Assembly: GCA_011620585.1 (NCBI GenBank)
Contig: WOYV01000050.1
Coordinates: 39,567 to 103,566, forward strand
Direction: 5' to 3'
DNA length: 64,000 bases
Source of the DNA: Draconibacterium sp.
GTDB taxonomy: Bacteria > Bacteroidota > Bacteroidia > Bacteroidales > Prolixibacteraceae
Under the pieces are notes generated by a model, which saw only the letters and a program-made list of their open reading frames with translations, was not told the origin of the DNA and searched no databases. A program made the position numbers and the translations under genes. Shown here one piece after another: positions 35,164-43,800 of the stretch (its first letter is position 1; each line of letters opens with the position of its first letter).

Positions 35164-36423
35164 CTACTTTCGCTCTTTAACGTCTTTGGCATCGATTAGT
35201 TTGTAAAGTTTATCGGCGCGACGGACGACAGTATCGATTGGCACAGAAATATACTGGCCTTTCAACCCTTCTTCTACCGGTTGCATTTCGTAACGTATCT
35301 CCTTTACTTCGCCCTGGAAAACTCCCGTTGTTGGGCCGGTAATCACCATCTCGTCGCCAACTTTCAGGTTGCCGGTTTCAAGTTTGAACTCGGCAATGCC
35401 GATTTTCTTGAAGTAGTTCGTTACTTTGCCGATGTACATTTTACGTTTCGATGCGCGTGAGCCATAATTATGGCTCCATTCTCCAAGTCGCTGGCCGAGG
35501 TAGTAACCGTCCCAGAACCCGCGGTTGAATACGGTTGTCAAACGGGCATCCCAATCGGCTATCTTCTCATCGGTAAACGATTCGTCGAAATAGGCATCCA
35601 CCGCTTCGCGGTAACATTCTACCACTGTTTTTACATATTCGGGGGCCCTGGCCCGGCCTTCAATTTTAAGTACCGAAACTCCGGCATCGAGCATTTTATT
35701 TAGGAAATGAATTGTTTTCAAATCCTTGGGCGACATAATGTATTCGTTGTCGATTTCGAGTTCAGCACCGGTTTCCTTATCGGTAACAATATAGGCACGG
35801 CGGCAGGTTTGCAGGCACGCGCCCCGGTTGGCCGAAGAATTCATTTCGTTCAAACTCAGGTAACATTTTCCACTGATGGCCATACAAAGTGCACCGTGCG
35901 CAAACATTTCTATTTTTACAAGTTCTCCTTTTGGGCCGCGAATCTGTTGGTCCTTAATTTGCTTGTTGATTTCCCAAACTCTACCCAGGTTCATCTCGCG
36001 GGCGAGTACCACTACATCGGCAAAATTGGCATAGAATTTTACTGCCTCGATATTGGTGATGTTTACCTGTGTGGAAATATGGACTTCAAGATCGATCGAT
36101 CGCGCATACTGAATTACCGAAATATCCGCAGCAATAACCGCAGAAACCCCCGACTCGTTGGCTGCATCCAGTACTTCGTGCATTTTGTCGAGTTCGCCGT
36201 CGAAAATTTCGACGTTCATAGTCAGGTAAGTTTTTACCTTATTCTCGGTGGCAATCCGAACGATTTTGCGCAGATCTTCGATGCTGAAATTGTTCGACGA
36301 GCGCGACCGCATATTCAGGTTTTCAACCCCAAAATAAATCGAACCGGCACCGCCCTGTATTGCCGCCATTAACGATTCGTACGAACCCACCGGCGCCATT
36401 ATTTCAACATATCTTCTCTCCAT
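35164..36423 (-). CDS. U32-family tRNA/rRNA hydroxylation protein (TrhP/YegQ-like)
   Basis: The 419-residue protein begins with a TIM-barrel (EIMAPVGSYESLMAAIQGGAGSIYFG) and contains the U32 signature HGALCMAISGKCYLSLN and NRGACLQTCRRAY. These four cysteines hold a 4Fe-4S cluster in the TrhP/RlhA group. TrhP makes 5-hydroxyuridine at the tRNA wobble base using prephenate; RlhA acts on 23S rRNA. The NRGAC-x-x-x-C pattern resembles TrhP most. The C-terminal beta domain (FELETGNLKVGDEMVITGP) is the usual U32 extension. The old annotation as a peptidase is probably wrong. Confidence 0.85.
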   Translation of the reverse strand: MERRYVEIMAPVGSYESLMAAIQGGAGSIYFGVENLNMRSRSSNNFSIEDLRKIVRIATENKVKTYLTMNVEIFDGELDKMHEVLDAANESGVSAVIAADISVIQYARSIDLEVHISTQVNITNIEAVKFYANFADVVVLAREMNLGRVWEINKQIKDQQIRGPKGELVKIEMFAHGALCMAISGKCYLSLNEMNSSANRGACLQTCRRAYIVTDKETGAELEIDNEYIMSPKDLKTIHFLNKMLDAGVSVLKIEGRARAPEYVKTVVECYREAVDAYFDESFTDEKIADWDARLTTVFNRGFWDGYYLGQRLGEWSHNYGSRASKRKMYIGKVTNYFKKIGIAEFKLETGNLKVGDEMVITGPTTGVFQGEVKEIRYEMQPVEEGLKGQYISVPIDTVVRRADKLYKLIDAKDVKERK

Positions 36424-36442
36424 TGTATGAATATTTGCGGTG

Positions 36443-36450
36443 CAAAGTTA
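36443..36450 (-). promoter_or_regulatory. -7 promoter box of the U32 gene
   Basis: TAACTTTG on the minus strand matches TAnnTTTG, 20 bases before the ATG. No clear -33 TTTG. Confidence 0.4.
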
Positions 36451-36519
36451 GAATAATTGAGAGAACTGGCAGGTCTTTATTTCTATGCTCATTAAGAAAA
36501 TCGGAATCGGTAAAACAAA

Positions 36520-36550
36520 AAAAAGATCACGGAATTTCCGTGATCTTTTT
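36520..36550. terminator. Bidirectional terminator after the rubrerythrin gene
   Basis: A 15-base arm containing AAAGATCACGGAA is perfectly repeated in inverse (TTCCGTGATCTTT) with almost no loop. Flanking A and T runs allow termination in both directions; for the minus-strand rubrerythrin gene it lies directly after the stop. Confidence 0.85.
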
Positions 36551-36570
36551 GTCCTTAACTTTTATTACAA

Positions 36571-37227
36571 TTAGTTAAGCGAAGATATTTTAATAAATTT
36601 TTCTGAGCTGGTCATAGAAATTCCACAACGGTTAGGCGCTGTGGTGTCGTAAGTATTTCCACAGGTTGGACAAACAAAGAATACGGTAGGTAACGATTTT
36701 ACCGTGTTGCTTTCGAGTGCGGTAAGTGCCTTTTCGTACAAGGGTTTGTGTTTTTGTTCTGTTTTGTAGGCATAATTTAAGCTCATTAGCGAAAACTGGT
36801 TACTGGCCTTGCTGGCATTTTTAATAAATTCAGGATACATGGTTGTAATCTCGTAAGTTTCACCTGCAATAGCATCTTTCAGGTTTTCCTTTGTTGATTT
36901 TACGGTAAATTCAGGTGTAATCGACGGAACTTCCTGATTTCCTTCTAACAAAACTGCTTTGTGGTTATTCGCATGGATTTTCTCGGATGTTGATGCAGCT
37001 TTAAAAAGCAGGGCAATTTCGTGATACCCTTCGTCTTCCGCTTTTTTACTGTACGCCAAATATTTGGCACTGGCAGTTGTTTCGCCTTCAAAAGCGGTTT
37101 TCATATTCTCGTAATTCAAAGTGCCGGCATTCGATTTTTGAGAGGAAACCGCTTTACCTGCAAAGGACTGTGAAGATATTGCAGAAACAAAAACTGCAAG
37201 AATTGTAATAAGAATTGTTTTTTTCAT
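36571..37227 (-). CDS. Exported rubrerythrin with an incomplete rubredoxin site
   Basis: A signal peptide (to SFAG) precedes a ferritin-like four-helix domain with diiron-type residues in FEGETTASAKYLAY, SEKIHANNH and the second-half AIAGETYEITTMYPEF and YKTEQKH. Rubrerythrins reduce peroxide with electrons from a rubredoxin centre. The C-terminal domain has CPTCG but then only one further cysteine (RCGIS), so one of four iron ligands is missing. Export to the periplasm and the three-cysteine site are both unusual. It sits downstream of a two-component system on the same strand, which may control it. Confidence 0.85.
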   Translation of the reverse strand: MKKTILITILAVFVSAISSQSFAGKAVSSQKSNAGTLNYENMKTAFEGETTASAKYLAYSKKAEDEGYHEIALLFKAASTSEKIHANNHKAVLLEGNQEVPSITPEFTVKSTKENLKDAIAGETYEITTMYPEFIKNASKASNQFSLMSLNYAYKTEQKHKPLYEKALTALESNTVKSLPTVFFVCPTCGNTYDTTAPNRCGISMTSSEKFIKISSLN

Positions 37228-37321
37228 TTTTAAGTATTTTAATATTTGTTTTATGATACAAATATGCGGTTACCTGATTTTAAACTTCCTTAAGCGATTC
37301 TTAAAATCTCCTTAATAAAAA

Positions 37322-38698
37322 TCAGGATGGAAAATGGATAGAGAATGTAGTGCCTTCACCTTCTTTGCTGGTAACCTGCAATGAAATATTCTGAATTGTA
37401 GCGAGTTTTTGTACAATGGAAAGTCCCAGTCCGCTTCCTTTTACAACAGAACTTCTGGATTCGTCGGCACGATAAAACCGGTTAAAAATATGCGGCAGAT
37501 GTTTGGAAGATATTCCAATACCATTGTCTTCGATGGATAAAGATTGTGATTTGTTATCCCAGCCAATTAAGATATGGCCGTTTTTCTTCCCGTATTTTAT
37601 GGCATTGTTTACAAGATTCCCGATCATTACTTCAAGGAAGAATTTATCGGCGCGGACCAATGTTTCTTCCGGAATTTTGGTGTAAATAGTAATGTTTTCT
37701 TCAGAAGCTTGTTTCTCCCATTTTTTAATAACAGCAGAAATAATTGGGTGAAGCTGGAGGAGTTCGTTACGTGCATTTGTTTTTCCTGAATCGATGCGCG
37801 CCAGTTGTAGTAACTGGTCTAATAATACATCGAGCCGATCGACCATTCCAATTATTCCGGCAATTTTCTGTTCATAAACTTCCGGAGCCCGTTCTCTGCG
37901 AATCAGTACCTCCAGCGTTCCACGAATAGCAGAGAGAGGGGTTCTTATTTCATGTGAGGCGTCGCTGGTGAACTGTCGTTGTTGCAACATACTTTTCTCG
38001 ATCCTTTCGAGCAAATCGTTGATGGTTTGGGTAAGTTCATAAAGTTCATCTTTATGCGGGGGCATTTTTAAACGGGTTCCAATGTTGCAATCGTCGATAG
38101 CTGATGCAGAATTAATGAGTTGATTTACCGGTTTAATAGCGCGTGAAGCTGCGACAGAGGAAGTAATAAATTGCACGAATAAAACAATTGGAAAAGAAAT
38201 AATCAATACCCAGATTAAGTTACCCAAAACATTGTTGGATTCTTCCCGTGAGACCGCAATCGTAAGTTTTCCGATTTCGTTACCCCTCTCGTTCAAAATT
38301 GGGAATCGCCCAAGACGAATTCGCTGATTATCAATATCGCCGTTATAAAATGTTTTGTTATTGCCTGTAAAATGGTCCAGTAACTGATTCCCAGGAAGAT
38401 TTACAGAACGAAATATAACCTTTCCTTGTTTATCATTTATCTGCAAAAAAGTTGGGTTTACCTCAATCTGGCTGTGTTCAGCTTCTTCCCACTCAGGCAT
38501 TTTATTAATAACGATTGAATCCTGAAGCAAAAAAAGATTGCTGATTACTTCCTCTTTTTCAGCCTGGATATCATCGTCGAGATGGGAGTATGCTGTGTTA
38601 TAAACAACAAAAAAGATAATACCAAACACAAGGATTGTGGTAAATGCCATAGCCAGGGTATTGAATAAAGCAATCCGGTTTTTAAATTTTAAAGTCAT
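37322..38698 (-). CDS. Sensor histidine kinase of the OmpR-partner type
   Basis: The 458-residue protein has a transmembrane helix at about 10-32, a periplasmic region of about 130 residues, a second helix at about 166-188 and a HAMP linker. The HisKA motif DASHEIRTPLSAIRG carries the phospho-accepting His near residue 246; the ATP lid shows NLVNNAIKYG, DNGIGIS and GSGLGLSIV. The signal is not evident from the periplasmic domain. The start overlaps the stop of the response-regulator gene as ATGA. Confidence 0.93.
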   Translation of the reverse strand: MTLKFKNRIALFNTLAMAFTTILVFGIIFFVVYNTAYSHLDDDIQAEKEEVISNLFLLQDSIVINKMPEWEEAEHSQIEVNPTFLQINDKQGKVIFRSVNLPGNQLLDHFTGNNKTFYNGDIDNQRIRLGRFPILNERGNEIGKLTIAVSREESNNVLGNLIWVLIISFPIVLFVQFITSSVAASRAIKPVNQLINSASAIDDCNIGTRLKMPPHKDELYELTQTINDLLERIEKSMLQQRQFTSDASHEIRTPLSAIRGTLEVLIRRERAPEVYEQKIAGIIGMVDRLDVLLDQLLQLARIDSGKTNARNELLQLHPIISAVIKKWEKQASEENITIYTKIPEETLVRADKFFLEVMIGNLVNNAIKYGKKNGHILIGWDNKSQSLSIEDNGIGISSKHLPHIFNRFYRADESRSSVVKGSGLGLSIVQKLATIQNISLQVTSKEGEGTTFSIHFPS

Positions 38699-39372
38699 TC
38701 TTTATTCTCGATTTTATACCCCACGCCCCGCACTGTTGTAATTAGAGATTGTTTTCCCGGCTCATCGAGTTTTTTTCGCAGCGCATTTATGTATACATCT
38801 ATTACTGCGGTATCGTAATCAAAATGAATATCCCATACTTTTTCAATAATTCCTACTCTCCGGCACACTTTTCCTTTATTGCGTAAAAAGTGTTCGAGTA
38901 ATGAGAATTCCTTTTGTGTCAGGTCAACATTCTTCCCATTTTTAGTTACAATGTGTTTATCAATATTCATTTCAATATCTGCTGTTGAGAATATTACGGG
39001 TTGTGATTCCTGTTTTCGCATATGAACACGTATTCTGGCCAGGAGTTCTTCAAATGAAAATGGCTTACGGATATAATCATCGGCCCCGGTTTCGAGACCA
39101 AAAACCACATCATCAACCGAATCTTTTGCGGTTAGAAAAATTACTGGTATATCTTTGTTTTGCTTTCTGATGTTGCGGCAAATTTCAATTCCACTAAGTC
39201 CGGGCAACATCCAGTCGAGTAAAATAATATCATATTCATCGAGATAATCGAGAGCAAGTTGCAGGCCTTTCTTCCCATTATCAGCAACATCAACGGCATA
39301 GCCTTCTTCAACAAGTCCTTCGCGGATAAAATTGGCAATTGACAATTCATCTTCTACGATCAGAATACGCAT
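38695..39372 (-). CDS. OmpR/PhoB-family response regulator
   Basis: The receiver domain has the acidic pocket Glu7-Asp8, the phospho-acceptor Asp53 (LLDWMLPG), a Thr in FLTAKDSVDD and the conserved Lys in YIRKPFSFEEL. The C-terminal winged helix (LTQKEFSLLEHFLRNKGKVCRR, VYINALRKKLD) binds DNA. It is cotranscribed with the histidine kinase. Likely targets include the adjacent rubrerythrin gene. Confidence 0.94.
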   Translation of the reverse strand: MRILIVEDELSIANFIREGLVEEGYAVDVADNGKKGLQLALDYLDEYDIILLDWMLPGLSGIEICRNIRKQNKDIPVIFLTAKDSVDDVVFGLETGADDYIRKPFSFEELLARIRVHMRKQESQPVIFSTADIEMNIDKHIVTKNGKNVDLTQKEFSLLEHFLRNKGKVCRRVGIIEKVWDIHFDYDTAVIDVYINALRKKLDEPGKQSLITTVRGVGYKIENKE

Positions 39373-39397
39373 GATTTTCTCTTCAGACAGGTTTATT

Positions 39398-39405
39398 CAA
39401 AGATA
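39398..39405 (-). promoter_or_regulatory. -7 promoter box of the two-component operon
   Basis: TATCTTTG on the minus strand matches TAnnTTTG, 26 bases before the response-regulator ATG. No -33 TTTG at normal distance. Confidence 0.5.
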
Positions 39406-39415
39406 CTTAAAACGA

Positions 39416-39886
39416 TTAATTTTCATCATCGAAATCTCCAAAATCAGGAAGTGTCAACTCTACTCCGGCAGCATGTTTATAAACCAACTGGCCGCCATAA
39501 TAACCTGTAGTTGCTACCGAGCCGGCTAATGCTGTAAACAGAACGATAAAAGCCCAGTTGACCCATCTACGGTTATATTTGAAATAGAAAGTTGCAGCAC
39601 GAAGTAATGCCGTTATAGTGGCTAGCCATAATGTAATGGTTGCTGCCAGTTCGTGTCTGTCAAGCGGCTGCTTGAGTGGACCTTCTTCAATCCCTTCACC
39701 AGCCACATCTCCACTAATATAAGCCGCAATAGCTCCAAGCGCTCCCATTAATAAAAGGAATACAGCGGCATTCTTAAAAAATTCTTTTTTAGTGATCAGT
39801 CCTAATAATTCAGAAAAAAATCCGGCCATTAACAGGGCTATCGGGAAATGGATGATCATGGCATGAAAATGTGTTGCTGAAATCAT
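39416..39886 (-). CDS. DUF2231 membrane protein
   Basis: The 156-residue protein has four transmembrane helices and the DUF2231 features HFHAMIIHFPIALL at the start, a mid-protein HELAA and GGQLVYKHAAG near the end. Conserved histidines at the membrane faces suggest metal or haem binding, and the family is often near cytochrome or redox genes, but its role is unknown. It lies upstream of the two-component system on the same strand. Confidence 0.82.
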   Translation of the reverse strand: MISATHFHAMIIHFPIALLMAGFFSELLGLITKKEFFKNAAVFLLLMGALGAIAAYISGDVAGEGIEEGPLKQPLDRHELAATITLWLATITALLRAATFYFKYNRRWVNWAFIVLFTALAGSVATTGYYGGQLVYKHAAGVELTLPDFGDFDDEN

Positions 39887-39902
39887 AATCTTATTTTTTT
39901 CA

Positions 39903-39910
39903 CAAATTTA
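39903..39910 (-). promoter_or_regulatory. -7 promoter box of the DUF2231 gene
   Basis: TAAATTTG on the minus strand matches TAnnTTTG, 16 bases before the ATG at 39886. Confidence 0.4.
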
Positions 39911-40130
39911 CAGGTGTTTTCATTTAACAGAGATTAGTGAATTCTTAAGATTTGCTTAAAAAGCCGGGAGTGACTGAAATAAATAACCGGACAAAAAAGC
40001 AAACAACTTTTCTTGCTACCGTAAACTCTTAAAAAGTTGGGGCGAACAATATCAATCCAAATAAAAATCAACATTACCCTCTTTCGTTTTATCTGTAAAA
40101 AAGCAGGAATGTTGATTTTATCCAATAAAC

Positions 40131-40850
40131 TTATACAAATTTCTCTCGTTTCTGCAGGTTGAACAATCCATACAGAATAAATACCAGCATCCCAATCCCG
40201 AGGAAGATTCTGTTTTTGCTGATTGTTCCTGCCCAAATTACTTCATTCAGGTTGTCGGGAATGTCGAAGGGGTTCAGGAATGGGTTCCATTGTGTATTTT
40301 GGATCAGATCCTGTAAAATCAGGATCGCTACGCCAATCAATACCATGGTCACGGCCGTTCCGTTTCCGTTTTTTACGATGGTTGAAAACATAAATGCCAT
40401 CGAACCGAGAAATACGATCGGGTACATCAGTTGGTACGACATTTCCAGGATATTCACCTTGTACAGTAAAACCGATGCGAGTGCCGAGAACAACAGGATC
40501 ATGAGAAAAACGAGGGTGTAGATCATAATCAACCTCACGAGCCAAACTTTGTACCGGTAGTTTGGAATTCCAAAAAGTATTTCGAGCATCCGCGAATCAT
40601 CGTCGTTCTGGATCCCAAAAACCGATGGGTAAAATATCAGCAAAATACCCGGGAAAATAAGTAATCCGTAGACGACATCTTCGCCCATGCTTTCGTTGTT
40701 CAATACCACCTGAATGGCAAAGAATAGGAAAAATCCAAGCGATGCCACGAGGAACCAGATAAAACGGTTCGCAAATATAATTTTCAGGTTGTACCTGATC
40801 ATTTTAACCAGGATAAGGAAATTGTTTTTTATGTCGATTTTTGAAGCCAT
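40131..40850 (-). CDS. ABC-2 type transporter permease
   Basis: From ATG 40850 the protein has 239 residues and six predicted membrane helices, with a conserved-type loop PSVFGIQNDDDSRMLEILFGIPN after helix 2. This is the membrane half of an ABC-2 type transporter. It starts one base after the stop of the RND-ABC fusion gene, so it is almost certainly the permease that pairs with the ATPase domain at the end of that fusion. The frame is open 19 codons upstream inside the preceding gene, but the internal ATG fits better. Confidence 0.82.
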   Translation of the reverse strand: MASKIDIKNNFLILVKMIRYNLKIIFANRFIWFLVASLGFFLFFAIQVVLNNESMGEDVVYGLLIFPGILLIFYPSVFGIQNDDDSRMLEILFGIPNYRYKVWLVRLIMIYTLVFLMILLFSALASVLLYKVNILEMSYQLMYPIVFLGSMAFMFSTIVKNGNGTAVTMVLIGVAILILQDLIQNTQWNPFLNPFDIPDNLNEVIWAGTISKNRIFLGIGMLVFILYGLFNLQKREKFV

Positions 40851-40851
40851 T

Positions 40852-43800
40852 TTATACGAAATCTTTAAGTAAGCACAAATAAGCATCCTCGAGGTGAGGT
40901 GAAACATTTATCGCATCGGGCGCCGGTTTTTCCTTCGCCAAACAACGAACTTTTATGTTTTCGCCATCGCGCATGTGGTGTACGATTAATTGTTTATTCG
41001 ACATGCTATCGAATTCTTTGGCCGGAACCGAGAACTGCCAAACAAAATTATGCCCCATATTCACCATTTCACTTGGTGTTCCAAAGTATTTCAGGTTTCC
41101 GCGGTTTATCACGGCCACCTGGTTACACGAACTTGAGATATCTTCAATAATGTGGGTAGAGAATATTACGATACGTTCGCGGCTAAGTTCTACCAGCAGA
41201 TTACGGAAACGGATACGTTCACGCGGGTCGAGACCGGCAGTTGGTTCGTCGACAACGAGAATACGTGGCAGATTCAGCAGGATCTGGGCAATTCCGATTC
41301 GTTGTTTCATACCTCCTGAGAACGAGCCGATCTTATCGTTGCGTCGTTCGTACATGTGTACGTTTTTCAGTACGTATTCCATACGTTCGTTCCGCACTTT
41401 CGTGTCTTTAATTCCTTTCAGAATGGCTTGATAATCGAGAAATTCCCATGCCGACATGTTTTCGTAAGTTCCAAAAGCCTGCGGCAGATAACCGATCAAA
41501 CCCTGAAGTTCTTCGCGGTATTTCTGAGTGTCCATACCGTTGATCCAGATCTTTCCGTAACTCTGTTCCAGAATACCGGTGATGATACGCATCATGGTTG
41601 ATTTTCCGGCGCCGTTAGGGCCTAATAAACCAAACATACCTGTTTTAATTTCGAGAGAAACGCCGTTTAGTGCCCGGAAAGGTTTTTTCCGTTTCCCGAT
41701 GATTGGAATTTGACGAACCATCGTAAAATAGCCTCGGCGTAACCCGCTTAAACGGCCTTCGATACGTGCAATGTTCAATTCTTTTTTCTGAATGTATTCA
41801 GCCGAACTGTAAATGACAAGCAGTATCATCCAGATTATGCCCACAAAGATTACCATTCCGAGGTTGTTCCAGTTTTTAAAGAACACAAACAGGAAGACCA
41901 GCGGAACAATCCAATATAAAATATTGTAAATCCAACGGTTTAATTTTGAATAGAATTTCTTCCCACTTGCTTCTTCGCGGTTGATCAGTACCTGATTTAA
42001 CGGTACAAATAGCAGGAAGAGGAAGAAGAAAACAGCATGCGAAAAAATCCACATCCACAGGTTGCTTTCGAGATAGAAGAACGTGAAATATGTTAGGAAC
42101 CCGAAAAGTGGCAGTTGCCAAACCAGGTCGCTGAAATCGTGCAGGTGTTTATAATCCTTTGTTAAACCGGCACGTTCACGAATTCGAATTCCTGATTTCC
42201 ACTCGCGCACAAAACGTGAGTCGCGGTCGTAAATTTTTACAAGTTTGCGAACTTTGATCGTGATGGGCTCGTTTTCGTCTACCACCTTTGCACTAGCCTG
42301 GCGCAGGCTGGTTTTCACAAAGGCGATAATTCCAGGCACCAGAATAATCAGCAAGATGAAATCGAGTAGTTGCCAAATAAATTGATCAACTTCGAACCAG
42401 ATAAGCAGCGAACCGGTAACATATACCACCAGCATGCCCACTTTAAGTCCCCAGTGCAACGATTTTATCCAGTTCAGCGAATTTTCGAGACCTGAATATA
42501 AAGTAGGAATGAAAATCAAAGTGAGCAAAGTACTCAACGAAAGTCCTCCGATTACCGTAATGGCGAATGGAGCCCCAATGGCGCCTACATATTCTGCTTG
42601 TCCCATGGCAAGCGGGAACAAGGCAACAATGGTAGTAATGGCGGTGATCAGGATGGGCCGGACACGCGACAGCCCAGCAGTCATTAAGGCACGCGATTTT
42701 CGGTAACCGCGTTTTCGAAGTATATTGCTGTAGTCGATCAGGATAATACCGTTGTTTACCACCACCCCAATCAGGATAATGAAACCCATCAAAGTGTTGG
42801 CATTGAACAGGCTGTTGCCGGTAAATATAAGTGCCAGGAACGATCCGATGGCAGCCAGTGGAATCGAGAACATCAAAACAAATGGTGTTGAAATCGATTC
42901 GAATACCGAAGCCAGGATCATCAGAATAAGGATAAAGGCAGCAGCGATGAGGAACTTGAACTCAGAGTACTGGTCTTCTTCGTGAATCACTTCAACAGCC
43001 ACCCCCGAAGGCAGTTTGTACGAACCGATAATATCGTCGATTTCGAGACGATACGCTTCCAGCAAGTCTTTTGAATCTTCTGCTTCATCAACAAAACTAT
43101 AGTTTAGTTCGATTTGTTTTTCCTGGTTTACACGTGTGATACTTGCCATCCCGCTGGCATAAACCAGGTCGGCAAGTTGTTGCAATTCGTAATTCGCTCC
43201 CTGCGCACTGCTGATTTGTAATACTCTCAGGTCGTCGATTCCTTTTTCATTATTTTCATCTTCTTCCTCGCCTTCCGGAAGTTTTTGTTTCACCACAATT
43301 TCATATTCTTCGGTGCCTTGTTTAAAATTAACCCCGGCAGTAAATTCGCGGGTAAAAGTAGCGAGTTCCGATATAATGTTGTTGAGTGTTATCCCGTATT
43401 CGGTAAGCAACATCTGGTTGAAATACATGTGGATTTCGGGCCTGTTGTTTGATACGCTGATGTTGGCACGGCGGATCGATTCGAGGTCCTCGATATAGTA
43501 GAGCAAGTCTTCGGCAACGCCTTTCATTATGTCGAAATTCTCGCCCTTAATTACGATCCTTTCCGAATTACTCCCGATCCCCATAAATTGGGCAAAACCT
43601 TGCGTGCCTGAACGGCCACCGCCGCCACCGCCACCACGGAAACTGGAGCTTGAAGTTGGCGCTTCAAGACTGATCTCAGCCTGCGAGATATTTTTAACGC
43701 GCTCTTCTACATCCTTTTTGATCTCAGCAATAGTACGATCGTCAATATCTTTATAATCTTCTTTACAAATAAAGGTCAGAATTGCTTCTTCCTGTTGAAT

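Noticed and set aside
39934..40236. Minus-strand 100-codon frame between the DUF2231 gene and the ABC permease gene
   Set aside because: It overlaps the 3' end of the permease gene, has no domain or signal and its composition looks like chance.
43596..43650. Gly-rich coding tract in the RND fusion as a microsatellite or error
   Set aside because: The frame is kept and flanking conserved residues align on both sides; it is a flexible loop. A similar Gly/Met-rich linker occurs in the permease fusion.
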